Source: an uncultured Bacilli bacterium (GTDB taxonomy: Bacteria > Bacillota_I > Bacilli_A > RF39 > UBA660). Taken from it: 6,634 nucleotides of DNA. Numbering within the stretch: position 1 is the first letter of the stretch; every line of letters begins with the position of its first letter. A model generated the notes under the pieces. It saw only the letters and a program-made list of their open reading frames with translations, made no database searches and was not told the DNA's origin. The position numbers and the translations under genes are program-made. The stretch spans positions 1 through 6,634 of the forward strand of contig CAKONT010000053.1 of the NCBI GenBank assembly GCA_934097255.1. The letters run 5' to 3'. Below, in pieces: positions 6,187-6,634 of this stretch.

Positions 6187-6634
6187 TTACCTCGAAAACT
6201 TTCTTAAAATAATATTAATAAATTCTTTAACTAATATTAAAAAATTAGTTATATGACAAATTAAAAGTTCAAATAGATTAGCATTATTATATTTTTTTTG
6301 ATAATATATCCTACTTTTATTAGCAATTTTTACTTTTTTTAGAGAAGACATACTTTTATTAATCGATACTGAATGTTCATGTATTACTGTTTCACTATTT
6401 AAAATAGCAGTTAAAAGATTTATGTCTTTTAACTTTTTAGCAATAACTTCTTCTTCGTTGTATAAGAAAATATTTTCATCAAAATAGTTAATTTTTTTTA
6501 TTACATCCGACTTAATTGCAAAAAAGCAACCAGTTACAACATCGACATATGTCATTTTAGTATCATATTTATCTTTTTCATAAAAATACTTGGGATCATT
6601 ATTATTAAAAGCATGGCGATATACACCCGGAAAA
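6187..6634 (-). CDS. GT2 family glycosyltransferase, 3' part (enters from the right edge)
   Basis: The frame is open without a stop from the right edge to the TAA at 6187, about 149 codons. The ATG at 6555 is an internal methionine, not the likely start: the upstream codons read F-P-G-V-Y-R-H-A-F in frame and the ATG has no convincing Shine-Dalgarno. The visible part is the C-terminal half of a GT2 domain. 'VDVVTGCFFAIKSDVI' forms the acceptor-side strand, and 'FDENIFLYNEEEVIAKKL' holds the acidic catalytic-base motif. 'VIHEHSVSINK' contains the H-x-H-S sequence typical of this capsular/O-antigen GT2 subgroup. A hydrophobic, basic C-terminal helix ('LILVKEFINIILRKFSR') suggests membrane attachment. 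The donor-binding half lies outside the window, so its integrity cannot be judged. The gene ends with tandem in-frame TAA stops 6 bp before the tandem GT2 gene and is presumably co-transcribed with it. Confidence 0.88.
   Translation of the reverse strand, partial: FPGVYRHAFNNNDPKYFYEKDKYDTKMTYVDVVTGCFFAIKSDVIKKINYFDENIFLYNEEEVIAKKLKDINLLTAILNSETVIHEHSVSINKSMSSLKKVKIANKSRIYYQKKYNNANLFELLICHITNFLILVKEFINIILRKFSR

Noticed and set aside
6187..6555. A complete small gene of 122 codons starting at ATG 6555
   Set aside because: The frame continues open upstream to the window edge and the translation matches only the C-terminal half of a GT2 domain, so it is the end of a longer gene.
1..6634. Insertion sequences, CRISPR arrays, tRNA or rRNA genes, toxin-antitoxin or defence systems
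   Set aside because: The window is almost fully occupied by polysaccharide genes with gaps of at most 59 bp, and I saw no spaced direct repeats, transposase motifs or RNA-gene signatures. A short RNA gene inside a coding region cannot be excluded by eye.

Overview
The window is a strongly AT-rich stretch of bacterial chromosome that lies entirely inside a cell-surface polysaccharide locus. Every supportable gene is on the minus strand, so transcription runs from high to low coordinates. Shine-Dalgarno sites of the AGGAGG / AGGTGA type, a sigma-A-like promoter, extreme A/T codon bias and use of TGG for Trp point to a low-G+C Gram-positive-type bacterium (Bacillota or a related gut lineage, standard code 11). 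This placement is inferred from style and was not tested by database comparison.

In transcription order the layout is: (1) the 3' end of a GT2 glycosyltransferase that enters from the right edge; (2) a 573-residue protein with two GT2 modules, the first apparently degenerate; (3) a 321-residue single-domain GT2 enzyme; (4) a 59-bp gap, the only real intergenic region, with a candidate internal promoter; (5) a GT-B-like putative glycosyltransferase of about 379 residues, probably starting at TTG; (6) an ABC-transporter ATPase of the Wzt/TagH type; (7) its ABC-2 permease partner of the Wzm/TagG type; (8) the first 248 codons of another GT2 protein that runs off the left edge and is a paralogue of gene 2. 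Apart from the 59-bp gap, neighbours are separated by 1 to 13 bp (the wzt-to-permease gap depends on start choice), and Shine-Dalgarno sites often overlap the preceding stop codon, so the genes look like one or two translationally coupled operons.

Taken together, the glycosyltransferases would build a heteropolysaccharide on a lipid carrier at the inner face of the membrane, and the ABC exporter would move the finished lipid-linked chain outward, as in TagGH (wall teichoic acid), RgpCD (rhamnan) and Wzm/Wzt (O-antigen) systems. The ATPase lacks the C-terminal carbohydrate-binding domain of E. coli O9a-type Wzt. The sugars, linkages and carrier cannot be read from this sequence.

I see no RNA genes, mobile elements, CRISPR arrays or convincing terminators. 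This is a recognisable kind of system. The points worth a second look are the decayed catalytic site in gene 2, the shared leader module of genes 2 and 8, the unusual GT-B protein, the ATPase-before-permease order, and the internal promoter with an inverted repeat.
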